Both the position numbers and the translations under genes were made by a program. A stretch of 64,000 nucleotides of DNA from Acidimicrobiaceae bacterium (GTDB lineage: Bacteria > Actinomycetota > Acidimicrobiia > Acidimicrobiales > RAAP-2), in NCBI GenBank assembly GCA_003132305.1, contig PKXJ01000032.1, positions 185,358 through 249,357 of the forward strand, given 5' to 3'. The notes under the pieces are model-generated. The model made no database searches, was not told the DNA's origin, and was given only the letters and a program-made list of their open reading frames with translations. Every line of letters starts with the position of its first letter. Positions within the stretch are counted from its first letter, which is position 1. This document shows positions 8,608 to 16,961 of the stretch, in pieces.

Positions 8608-10029
8608 ATGACCGTGGTTAACGAGGTCCAGCAGTTCGATGTCGTCGTCATCGGAGGAGGACCCGGTGGCTACGCCGCCGCCCTCTACGGCGCCGCGGCC
8701 GGTCTCAACGTCGCCATTGTCGAACGCGACAAGGTCGGCGGAACCTGTCTTCACCGTGGCTGCGTACCCGCGAAGGAGTTCTTGGAGACCGCGCACGTTC
8801 ATCGCACGGTCGAGCACTCGTCGGACTTTGGGATCAACGCGACGGGCGTGTCGGTGGATTTCGCGGTGAGCCAGGCGCGCAAGAACGAGATCGTGGAGCG
8901 TCTCTACAAGGGTCTCTCGGGTCTGTTGAAGGGGCGAAAGGTCACCATCTTTGCAGGGACCGGTCGACTCGAGAAGGACCTCAGCGTGAGCGTGCTCGAC
9001 GGCGCCGACGCCGGCGTGGTCGCCAAGGGCGCCGACGTGATCTTGGCCGCGGGCTCCGTGCCGCGCACGCTGCCCGGTTTTGACGTCGACGGAAAGATCG
9101 TCGTGACGTCGGACGAGTTTCTCGACCTCAACGTACTGCCCGAACGAGCGACCGTCATTGGCGGCGGCGCCATCGGCTGCGAGTTCGCTTCCCTGCTCTC
9201 GGACATGGGCTCTCAGGTGACGATTCTCGAATTTCTCCCGTCCATCTTGGCGGGTTGTGACACTGAAGTCGCGAGCGTCGTGCAGCGCTCCTTTAAGAAG
9301 CGCGGCATCGAGATCCGCGTGGGCGCGAAGATCACCGGGCATACTCCCAAGAAGGGTTCGACCACCATCGCCGTCGAAGGCGAAGAGAGCGTCGTCGCCG
9401 ATATGGTCGTCATGTCGGTGGGTCGTCGCCCGCGTACCGAGGGACTGTTGGCTGAGGGCACTGGTGTCGTGATCAACGAGCGGGGCTTCGTCGTGGCCGA
9501 CGGCTATCAGCGCACCGCGGCGCCGCACGTCTTTGCCGTGGGCGACGTCGTCGCCGACGCGCCCCAACTCGCGCACGTGGGCTTCGCCGAAGCCATCGTC
9601 GCGATCAAGACCATCCTCGGCGAGCCCGTCGTGCCCGTGGACTTCGACCGGGTGCCCTGGGCGATCTACTCGAACCCCGAAGTCGCCTTCTGTGGTCTCA
9701 CCGAAGCAGCCGCCAAGGAAAAGGGCTACGACGTCGTCGTGAAGAAGGACCCCTTTGGTGGTAACTCGCGCGCACAGATCATTGGCGACACCGAAGGCGT
9801 CGTCAAGATCATCGCGGAGAAGCGCGCGGACGGCACCGGTGGACAGATTCTTGGCGTGCACATGGCGGGCCCGTGGGTCACCGAACAGTTAGGCGCGGGA
9901 TACTTTGCCGTGAACTGGGAAGCGACCGCCGAAGAAGCGGCCGCGTTAATCCAGCCGCACCCTTCGCTCTCGGAGACCTTTGGCGAAACGCTCCTCGCGT
10001 TGGCCGGGCGTGGGTTGCACGTTGGCTGA
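8608..10029 (+). CDS. lpd: Dihydrolipoyl dehydrogenase (E3)
   Basis: A 473-residue FAD flavoprotein that reoxidises dihydrolipoyl groups of 2-oxoacid dehydrogenases. N-terminal FAD site VVIGGGPGGYAAAL, redox disulfide GGTCLHRGCVPAKEF (CX4C), NAD site VIGGGAIGCEFA, second FAD contact VFAVGDVV and the C-terminal HPSLSETFGE with the catalytic His-Glu. ATG at 8608 with GAAGGGA upstream. First gene of an lpd-E2-lipBA operon; it overlaps the E2 start by 8 nt. Confidence 0.95.
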   Translation: MTVVNEVQQFDVVVIGGGPGGYAAALYGAAAGLNVAIVERDKVGGTCLHRGCVPAKEFLETAHVHRTVEHSSDFGINATGVSVDFAVSQARKNEIVERLYKGLSGLLKGRKVTIFAGTGRLEKDLSVSVLDGADAGVVAKGADVILAAGSVPRTLPGFDVDGKIVVTSDEFLDLNVLPERATVIGGGAIGCEFASLLSDMGSQVTILEFLPSILAGCDTEVASVVQRSFKKRGIEIRVGAKITGHTPKKGSTTIAVEGEESVVADMVVMSVGRRPRTEGLLAEGTGVVINERGFVVADGYQRTAAPHVFAVGDVVADAPQLAHVGFAEAIVAIKTILGEPVVPVDFDRVPWAIYSNPEVAFCGLTEAAAKEKGYDVVVKKDPFGGNSRAQIIGDTEGVVKIIAEKRADGTGGQILGVHMAGPWVTEQLGAGYFAVNWEATAEEAAALIQPHPSLSETFGETLLALAGRGLHVG

Positions 10030-11209
10030 CGTCACGCTGCCGTCGTTAGGTGAGTCGGTCACCGAAGGAATCATTACGCAGTGGTTCAAGAAGGTGGGCG
10101 ACGTCGTGGCTCGAGACGAGCCGCTCTTTGAAGTCTCCACCGACAAGGTGGACTCCGAGATGCCTTCTCCCGCCGCCGGGGTGCTGGTCGAGATTCTCGC
10201 GGGCGAAGGCGATACCGTCAAAACCGGTGCTCGGGTCGCGGTCATCGATGAAAAAGCTGACCCCGGCACTATCGCACCGGCGCCGAGCGAATCTTCGCCA
10301 GCTCCCGCACCGCCTCCGGTCGCCTCTGCCGCCACCGCCCCGGCGCTGAGCAGACCGCTCGACGAATCGCCCAACGGCGTCGTGGTTTCGCCAGTCGTGC
10401 GACGCATTCTCAACGACGGCGGCGTCGAAGCCGCCGCCGTTCAAGGCACCGGACCCGGCGGAGCAATAACGCGCCGTGACGCCGAGCGCGCGGTCGCTCC
10501 AGGTCCGAGCGAAGAGGTGGTGGTGTCGCTCAGTAACGGACGACGTCGTATGGGCCAGCACATGTCGGTCTCGAGTCAGAGCACGCCACACGGATTCGTG
10601 GCCGTGGAAGTCGACGGCGCGATCTTTGGCAAGCTCGAAACCCTCGGTCGCGTCACCCGCGACGGGGAACCGATCAGTGACGAGATGGTCGTGAGCTTGG
10701 CGGCCGTTCGCGCCCTGGCCGAGTTTGAGTTCCTCAACGCCACGTACTCGGGCGATGAGTTTGTGCTTCACCGCACCGTCAACCTGGGCGTCGTTCGAGC
10801 GATCGCCGACGACGGCATGTTGGTGCCGGTCGTACACGCGGCCGCGGGACTGACGTTACGCGCCTTGGCCCGACGAATCAACGAACTCGACGGTCGCCTG
10901 AGCTCGCGTCAACTGACCACCGACGACCTTATGGGGGGCACCTTTACCGTCGCGGGCGCGCCCAGTGAACACGTCCTCTGGGCTACACCCATCATCATTC
11001 AGCCCGAAGTCGCGATTCTCTCCATGGGGGCCGTTCGTTTGGTGCCGGTGGTGAACGTCAGCGGTGGATCGCCAAGCATTGAGGTCGGTCGTCGATTGGT
11101 GTTGGGGCTGTCCTTCGATCATAGAGTCTGTGAGCCGGTGGGCGCGGCAAACTACTTAGAACGAGTGGCCGAACTGCTCGCCGGGATGGACTTGGAGAGC
11201 GAGCGTTAG
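10022..11209 (+). CDS. 2-oxoacid dehydrogenase E2 (lipoyl acyltransferase) with altered HxxxDG motif
   Basis: A 395-residue E2. It has a lipoyl domain (FEVSTDKVDSEMPSP, lipoyl Lys about 43), a Pro/Ala linker, a peripheral-subunit-binding domain (VVSPVVRRILND to GAITRRDAERA), and an acyltransferase domain. The catalytic HxxxDG reads DHRVCEP: the His stays, Asp becomes Glu and Gly becomes Pro. The TTG at 10022 overlaps the lpd end and gives ADVTLPSLGESV, the expected N-terminus. It probably supplies lipoyl arms to Kgd, which has its own acyltransferase domain but no lipoyl domain. No E1 gene is adjacent. Confidence 0.85.
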   Translation: MADVTLPSLGESVTEGIITQWFKKVGDVVARDEPLFEVSTDKVDSEMPSPAAGVLVEILAGEGDTVKTGARVAVIDEKADPGTIAPAPSESSPAPAPPPVASAATAPALSRPLDESPNGVVVSPVVRRILNDGGVEAAAVQGTGPGGAITRRDAERAVAPGPSEEVVVSLSNGRRRMGQHMSVSSQSTPHGFVAVEVDGAIFGKLETLGRVTRDGEPISDEMVVSLAAVRALAEFEFLNATYSGDEFVLHRTVNLGVVRAIADDGMLVPVVHAAAGLTLRALARRINELDGRLSSRQLTTDDLMGGTFTVAGAPSEHVLWATPIIIQPEVAILSMGAVRLVPVVNVSGGSPSIEVGRRLVLGLSFDHRVCEPVGAANYLERVAELLAGMDLESER

Positions 11210-12835
11210 ATGTTGCGCCGACGGCACTTAGGGAGAGTCTCGTTCGCCGAGGCGAACGATCTGCAGCGAGCCTTGCTCCAAACGAGCGACGACTACGTGT
11301 TGTTGTTCGAACATCCACCCACCTACACGCGGGGTGTACGAACGCTCGAGGAGCACTTTATCATTCCGCCCTCACAGCTGAACGCGGTCGTCATCGACGC
11401 CGACCGAGGTGGCGACGTGACGTATCACGCGCCGGGCCAAGTAGTGGCGTGGGCCATCGTGAGTGTCGACGACGATCCCGCGGCCGGCAAGGCGCACGTT
11501 CGAAAGCTCGAAGACGCCGTCATTGGTGCGGTGCGTCGCGCCGATGCTGAGGGCCTCTTGGGCAAAGTCGGACGCCTCGAGGGATATCCGGGCGTCTGGG
11601 CCGACCTCGACGGTACTCCCTCGAAGATCGCCGCGGTGGGTGTCAGGACGGAACGGAACGAAGCCGGTCAACGACGCACGCTGCACGGGGTGGCGTTGAA
11701 CGTTGAAATTGATCTCGAGGGATTTAGGGCCATTGTGCCCTGCGGCATTCGCGACAAGCCCGTCGCCTCGCTCAACTCGTTGGGCCTCACCGTCACCACC
11801 ATTGACGTTGAGAACCTATTGGGTGAGGAGCTCGAACGCCAGTTGGGCGGAGAGTCGCGGGTCGCTCGAGTGGACCGCAGCGTCGCGACGACGTCAGCGG
11901 AACGTCCGCTCATTCGACGCCTTAGGAAAGCTGGTGTCGATCCCGACGCGGGACTCCCGCTAAACGTTCGCAAGCCCGAGTGGCTTCGAATTGAAGCGCA
12001 CATGGGAACCGAGTTTCAGTCGCTGCGAAAGTTGACCGAGGATCTGCGTTTAGTCACCGTGTGCGAAGAGGCCGGCTGTCCAAACATCTTCGAGTGTTGG
12101 TCCGCGGGAACCGCGACGTTCATGGTGAACGGGGAGCGTTGCACGAGGGCTTGTGGATTCTGTCTCGTCGACACCCGCAAACCCCTGCCGCTCGACCCCA
12201 CCGAACCGGAGCGCGTCGCCGAAGCCGTCGTTCGCCTTAACTTGGCCCACGCGGTCATTACCTGCGTGGCGCGAGACGATCTCGCCGACGGGGGAGCCGG
12301 CGCCCTGGCGCAGAGCGTGCGGGCAATTCGCGAACGATCGCCCGGCACGAACGTGGAAGTGCTGACCAGTGACTTGAAGGGGGATCCCGACTCGCTGCAG
12401 CTACTCATCGACGCCCGTCCCCACGTCATGAATCACAACATTGAGACCGTCGCTCGCCTGCAGCGGGCCGTTCGCCCGAGTGCTGGCTACTTGCGTTCGT
12501 TGACGGTGCTCGCGCGCAGCGCCCAGGCCGGTCTCACGACGAAGTCGGGTCTCATGGTGGGACTCGGCGAGACGGTGGACGAAGTCGAAGAGACCTTGGC
12601 CGATCTCGCGGCCGTCGGCGTGCAGATCGCCACTATTGGACAGTATCTTCGCCCGAGCGAACGCCACCTCCCGGTCGCTCGCTTTTGGGAGCCGGCGGAG
12701 TTCGATGACCTCGCGGAGCGTGGTCGACGGCTCGGACTTCGTCACGTCCAGTCGTCGCCGCTGACGCGCTCGAGTTATCACGCCCGTGAAGCATTGAGTG
12801 AGGCCACGCCCGTCGCGACTCCGTCGTGGCGATAG
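11210..12835 (+). CDS. Fused octanoyltransferase LipB-lipoyl synthase LipA
   Basis: 541 residues in one uninterrupted frame. About 1-235 is LipB: RGGDVTYHAPGQVV, GTPSKIAAVGVR with the conserved Lys, and VPCGIRDKPVASL with the acyl-thioester Cys. About 245-541 is LipA: auxiliary-cluster CEEAGCPNIFECW, radical-SAM CTRACGFC (CX3CX2C), and the C-terminal RSSYHA serine ligand. The ATG directly abuts the E2 stop (TAGATG). The product would move octanoate from ACP to E2 lipoyl domains and insert the two sulfurs, so this operon encodes a carrier, its reoxidase and the cofactor builder. Confidence 0.93.
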   Translation: MLRRRHLGRVSFAEANDLQRALLQTSDDYVLLFEHPPTYTRGVRTLEEHFIIPPSQLNAVVIDADRGGDVTYHAPGQVVAWAIVSVDDDPAAGKAHVRKLEDAVIGAVRRADAEGLLGKVGRLEGYPGVWADLDGTPSKIAAVGVRTERNEAGQRRTLHGVALNVEIDLEGFRAIVPCGIRDKPVASLNSLGLTVTTIDVENLLGEELERQLGGESRVARVDRSVATTSAERPLIRRLRKAGVDPDAGLPLNVRKPEWLRIEAHMGTEFQSLRKLTEDLRLVTVCEEAGCPNIFECWSAGTATFMVNGERCTRACGFCLVDTRKPLPLDPTEPERVAEAVVRLNLAHAVITCVARDDLADGGAGALAQSVRAIRERSPGTNVEVLTSDLKGDPDSLQLLIDARPHVMNHNIETVARLQRAVRPSAGYLRSLTVLARSAQAGLTTKSGLMVGLGETVDEVEETLADLAAVGVQIATIGQYLRPSERHLPVARFWEPAEFDDLAERGRRLGLRHVQSSPLTRSSYHAREALSEATPVATPSWR

Positions 12836-12852
12836 TAAAACTCGCCGGCGCG

Positions 12853-15800
12853 TTAGGCCACGAAGTACTTGGCCTTGGGATGATGACAGATCACGGCGTC
12901 CGTGGTCTGTTCGGGATGGAGCTGGAAGCCCTCGGACACCGACACGCCGATTCGTTCGGACTCGAGTAGTGCCGCCACTTTCGCGTTGTCGCTGAGGTCG
13001 GGACAGGCCGGGTAGCCCCACGAGTAACGACCGCCGCGGTACTGCTGGCGAAAGAGTCCCGTCAACGTCGGACCGTCTTCCTGCACGTAGCCGAGTTCTT
13101 CACGGATTCTCTTGTGCCAGAGTTCGGCGAGCGCCTCGGCCATCTCCACGCCGAGCCCGTGCAACATCAAGTAGTCGCTGTAGCGATTCTCCGAGAAGAG
13201 TTGGTGGGTGCGCTCGGAGACCCGACTGCCCATCGTGACCAGCATGAAGCTGGCGTAGTCGTGATCGGGACTCTCGTGAGATCGAAAGAAGTCGGCGATG
13301 CAGAGGTGGGGCGCGTCGTGCTGGCGAGGAAAGTGAAAGCGCGTGATTTCGCTGTCGCGCGATTCGTCGGAGTAGATAACGAGATCGTTGCCGTCGGAGG
13401 CGGCGGGGTAGTGTCCCCAGACCACCTGGGGCACCAGCAGGTTCTCCTCTTTGGCGATGCTCATCTGTTCGCGCAACGTCGAGCTGACGCGTTCCTTAAA
13501 GGCCTTGTCGTCCTCGCCGTTCTCGGGTCGAAAGCCCCACTGATTTCTAAAGAGTGCCGTTAAGTTCAAGAACTCACTGATCTCGTCGAGGGACATGCCC
13601 TTCGCGACGCGACTACCGAGAAAGGGCGGCACGAAGAGCGGGTTGTCGCCTTCGACCTCGGGACTGCGAGGGGGCAGGCTCGAGTCTGGTCCGGGCGCGG
13701 GATCGCGAAAGCGCCGTTGGACCTTCTTCTGCGAGAGCTCGCGCCCGAAGTTTGGATCGTCGGCGCCGCCACGTCGGATGTCACCGAGTTGGTCCAACAC
13801 GCGAAGCCCCTCGAAGGCGTCCTTTCCGTAGAAGAGACGACCGCCGTAGATCTCTCGAAGATCTCGCTCCACGTAGGTGCGCGTAAGAGCGGCGCCGCCC
13901 AGCAGGACGGGCACGTCGGACATCGATCGCTCGTTCATGATCTCGAGATTCTCGCGCATGATGAGCGTCGACTTCACCAAGAGTCCGCTCATGCCCAGCG
14001 CGTCGGCCTTGTGTTCTTCGACGGCGCTCAGCATCTCGTTCACGCCTACCTTGATACCGAGGTTGATGACCTCGTAGCCGTTATTGGTCAAGATGATGTC
14101 CACGAGGTTCTTGCCAATGTCGTGGACGTCGCCCTTCACGGTCGCCAGGACGACGCGTCCGCGTCCGCCCTGGTCGCTCTTTTCCATTAGCGGTTCGAGG
14201 TGCGACACCGCGGTCTTCATCGTCTCCGCACTCTGCAAGACGAACGGCAACTGCATCTCACCGCTGGCGAAGAGATCGCCGACGACGCGCATCCCATCCA
14301 AGAGAATCTCGTTCACGATCTGGAGCGGCTTCGCGCCTCCGTCCATCGCGGCGTTGAGGTCGTCCTCGAGACCGACGCGCGCACCATCGATGATGCGACG
14401 CTTCAGGCGCTCGTTGAGGGGCAGGTCGTCAAGGGCGGGACCTTGGTTGCTCGAGGTCGTCGCGCCTTCGAAGAGTCGAAGTAGTTCGCTCAAGGGGTCG
14501 TAGTCGTCGCGGCGGCGATCGTAGATGAGGTCCAAGCAGACCTGGCGGGCCTCTTCTTCAATTCGATGCAGGGGGAGAATCTTGGAAGCGTGCACGATGG
14601 CGGCGTCGAGGCCGGCCTCGGCGGCCTCGTGAAGGAAGACACTGTTGAGGACCTGACGAGCCGCGGGATTTAGGCCAAAGGAGATGTTGGAGAGACCGAG
14701 AATCGTGCGAACCCCTGGCATCTCGGTCTTGATACGACGAATCGCGTCGAGCGTTTCAATGCCGTCACGGCGCGACTCGATCATGCCGGTAGAGAGCGGA
14801 AGAGCGAGCGTGTCAATAAAGATGTCGTGAGGATCGAGTCCGTAGCGTGACACCGCGAGATCGGTGATTGCCTTCGCGGCGCGAACTTTCCAGTCGGCGT
14901 CTCGAGCTTGGCCGTCTTCGTCGATGCACGTCGCGACGATGGCGGCGCCGAACTCGGCGGCGAGGGAGAGAAAACTGTCGAGACGAGTGCCCGGCGCGTC
15001 GCCCTCTTCGAGATTCACGGAGTTGAGCAGGGGCTTGCCCCCGAGCCAGGTAAGGGCCTGGCGCGCGACGGGCGCTTCAGTGGTGTCGATCATGACCGGC
15101 ACCGAGGACTGGGTCGAGAGTCGGCTCATGAGTTCGTTCATGTCAGCAACCCCGTCGGCGCCGGTGTAGTCCACGCAGACGTCCAGTACGTGCGCGCCCT
15201 CTTTGATCTGTTCGCGCCCGATCTCCACGCACGTGTCCCAGTCTCCTTCGAGCATGGCGTCGCGGAACTTCTTCGAGCCGTTGGCGTTGGTTCGTTCCCC
15301 CACCAACAGGACCGATCGGTCCTGTTGGTAACTGACCGGCGAGTAGATTGACGCCACCGCGTGTTCGACGACGGGCGAGCGGGTGGCCGCAACGAGCGGC
15401 CGCACCGTCTCGATCACTCGCGCCAAGTGCTCGGGCGTCGTGCCACAACAGCCCCCGATCACCTGGACGCCGCACTCGGTGACGAACTTCGCGAGGTGCT
15501 CGGCGAGCGCGTCGGGGGTGAGGTCGTAGTGCATCTTCCCCTCCACCACGCTGGGCAGACCGGCGTTGGGCATGCACGACAAGGGCATCGGCGCGCTGTC
15601 CGAGAGGGTGCGCAGTGGCTCGTACATCTCGACTGGTCCCGTCGCGCAGTTCAGACCGATGATGTCGATGCCGAGCGGTGACAGCGCGGCGACGGCGGCT
15701 CCGATCTCGGTGCCCGGCAGCATCCTTCCGGTGAGTTCAATGGTCACCTGCACTTGGATGGGCACGATTCGCCCGTGCCGGGCCATGGCGCGGTGACACG

Positions 15801-16359
15801 CGGCAATAGCGGCCTTACCCGAGAGCAGATCGAACATGGTCTCCACGAGCAAGAGATCGACGCCACCTTCTAAGAGGCCGTAGGCCAGCTCCTCGTAGCT
15901 CGCGGAGAGATTGTCGTAGGTGATCTGGCCCAGCGTGGGGAACTTCGTGCCCGGACCCATGGAACCGGCGACGAACTTTGGTTCGTGGGTGCTGGCGTAA
16001 CTATCGGCGACGCGCCGCGCGATCTGGGCCGAAGCGAGGGCGAGTTCGTGTGTTCGCTCGGCGATCCCGTACTCCGCTAAAACCACGGAGAACGTCCCGA
16101 AAGAGTCAGTCTCCACGGCGTCCACCCCCACGTCAAAGAATGACCGGTGCAGGGATTCGACGACGTCGGGTCGCGTAATACTCAGTATCTCGTTGCAGCC
16201 CTCCAAGGCTGCACCCCCGAAGTCGTCCGCACTCAGGTTTTGGAGTTGGAGATTCGTACCCATCGCGCCGTCAAAGATCACCACGCGCTCCTTGAGGGCC
16301 CTCAGATACGGGTCGTCGGCACTCGGACGAGCGAATGGCGGGCGAAGGGTTGGCTCCAT
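12853..16359 (-). CDS. metH: Cobalamin-dependent methionine synthase
   Basis: A 1168-residue, full-length MetH. Domains in order are homocysteine-binding (FDGAMGTNLQ, Zn motif GGCCGT), pterin-binding (VGERTNANGSKKF), cobalamin cap, B12 domain (DVHDIGKNL, His ligand) and the C-terminal reactivation domain (GRYSWGYPACPDL, then HPEQTT and HHPKAKYF). It transfers methyl from methyl-THF to homocysteine via methylcobalamin. The ATG at 16359 has TAACCT 9 nt upstream. It diverges from the PduO gene with 47 nt between starts and converges on lipBA with a 17-nt gap. Confidence 0.97.
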   Translation of the reverse strand: MEPTLRPPFARPSADDPYLRALKERVVIFDGAMGTNLQLQNLSADDFGGAALEGCNEILSITRPDVVESLHRSFFDVGVDAVETDSFGTFSVVLAEYGIAERTHELALASAQIARRVADSYASTHEPKFVAGSMGPGTKFPTLGQITYDNLSASYEELAYGLLEGGVDLLLVETMFDLLSGKAAIAACHRAMARHGRIVPIQVQVTIELTGRMLPGTEIGAAVAALSPLGIDIIGLNCATGPVEMYEPLRTLSDSAPMPLSCMPNAGLPSVVEGKMHYDLTPDALAEHLAKFVTECGVQVIGGCCGTTPEHLARVIETVRPLVAATRSPVVEHAVASIYSPVSYQQDRSVLLVGERTNANGSKKFRDAMLEGDWDTCVEIGREQIKEGAHVLDVCVDYTGADGVADMNELMSRLSTQSSVPVMIDTTEAPVARQALTWLGGKPLLNSVNLEEGDAPGTRLDSFLSLAAEFGAAIVATCIDEDGQARDADWKVRAAKAITDLAVSRYGLDPHDIFIDTLALPLSTGMIESRRDGIETLDAIRRIKTEMPGVRTILGLSNISFGLNPAARQVLNSVFLHEAAEAGLDAAIVHASKILPLHRIEEEARQVCLDLIYDRRRDDYDPLSELLRLFEGATTSSNQGPALDDLPLNERLKRRIIDGARVGLEDDLNAAMDGGAKPLQIVNEILLDGMRVVGDLFASGEMQLPFVLQSAETMKTAVSHLEPLMEKSDQGGRGRVVLATVKGDVHDIGKNLVDIILTNNGYEVINLGIKVGVNEMLSAVEEHKADALGMSGLLVKSTLIMRENLEIMNERSMSDVPVLLGGAALTRTYVERDLREIYGGRLFYGKDAFEGLRVLDQLGDIRRGGADDPNFGRELSQKKVQRRFRDPAPGPDSSLPPRSPEVEGDNPLFVPPFLGSRVAKGMSLDEISEFLNLTALFRNQWGFRPENGEDDKAFKERVSSTLREQMSIAKEENLLVPQVVWGHYPAASDGNDLVIYSDESRDSEITRFHFPRQHDAPHLCIADFFRSHESPDHDYASFMLVTMGSRVSERTHQLFSENRYSDYLMLHGLGVEMAEALAELWHKRIREELGYVQEDGPTLTGLFRQQYRGGRYSWGYPACPDLSDNAKVAALLESERIGVSVSEGFQLHPEQTTDAVICHHPKAKYFVA

Positions 16360-16368
16360 TGGTTCATC

Positions 16369-16374
16369 AGGTTA
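16369..16374 (-). promoter_or_regulatory. -10 element of metH
   Basis: TAACCT on the minus strand, 9 nt before the metH ATG. The space is too short for a B12 riboswitch in the leader. Confidence 0.5.
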
Positions 16375-16394
16375 CTGGCCATGCTTCGGTTCAC

Positions 16395-16400
16395 TACGCT
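16395..16400 (+). promoter_or_regulatory. -10 element of the PduO gene (leaderless)
   Basis: TACGCT, exactly 6 nt before the GTG at 16407. It sits 20 bp from the divergent metH -10. Confidence 0.55.
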
Positions 16401-16406
16401 GGCGTC

Positions 16407-16949
16407 GTGAAGATCTACACGCGGGGGGGAGACGACGGCACCACGGGGCTCTACTTCGGCGGCCGAGTCGCGAAGTCGGCCGAGCCGGTTGAAGTCAACG
16501 GCGCGGTTGACGAAGCACAAGCGGCTCTCGGGTGGGCGAGGTCACTGAGTGAGTCCGAATCGAGATTGAACGAGCTCCTGATCACGCTCGAGCGTGATCT
16601 CTGGGTTCTCATGGCCGAAGTCGCGACGCTGCCCGCGAATCGTCACAAGTTGGTGGCGGAGAAGTCGCTCGTGACGAGCGCGATGATCGAGCGACTAGAA
16701 AACGAGATTGACGCACTCTCGGAAGAAATCGAAATGCCTAAGGAGTTCGTGGTACCGGGAGAGACGCAACTCTCGGCCGCGCTCGACGTGGCGCGTACGG
16801 TCATTCGGCGAGCCGAGCGCGTCGCCGTTGGCTACTCACTCGACAGCTCCTTCGTCAACGCCTATCTCAATCGAATCAGCGATCTCGTGTGGACGATGGC
16901 CCGTTGGGCCGAGGGACCACATCACCGAACCGCTCGGGTTCACGACTAG
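16407..16949 (+). CDS. ATP:cob(I)alamin adenosyltransferase (PduO type)
   Basis: About 180 residues. Signature KIYTRGGDDGTTGLYFGG at the N-terminus (ATP loop), then VPGETQLSAALDVARTVIRRAER and LNRISDLVWTMARW, typical of PduO/MMAB-like trimeric adenosyltransferases. It makes adenosylcobalamin, the cofactor needed by the mutase at 20939. The ORF track starts too early; the GTG at 16407 has TACGCT 6 nt upstream and begins exactly at the family N-terminus. Divergent from metH, the other B12 user; pepA follows 12 nt downstream. Confidence 0.93.
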   Translation: MKIYTRGGDDGTTGLYFGGRVAKSAEPVEVNGAVDEAQAALGWARSLSESESRLNELLITLERDLWVLMAEVATLPANRHKLVAEKSLVTSAMIERLENEIDALSEEIEMPKEFVVPGETQLSAALDVARTVIRRAERVAVGYSLDSSFVNAYLNRISDLVWTMARWAEGPHHRTARVHD

Positions 16950-16961
16950 GAAAAGGCTGCC

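Noticed and set aside
16360-16406. Cobalamin riboswitch controlling metH or the adenosyltransferase.
   Set aside because: Only 47 nt separate the start codons, far too short, and both genes look leaderless or nearly so.
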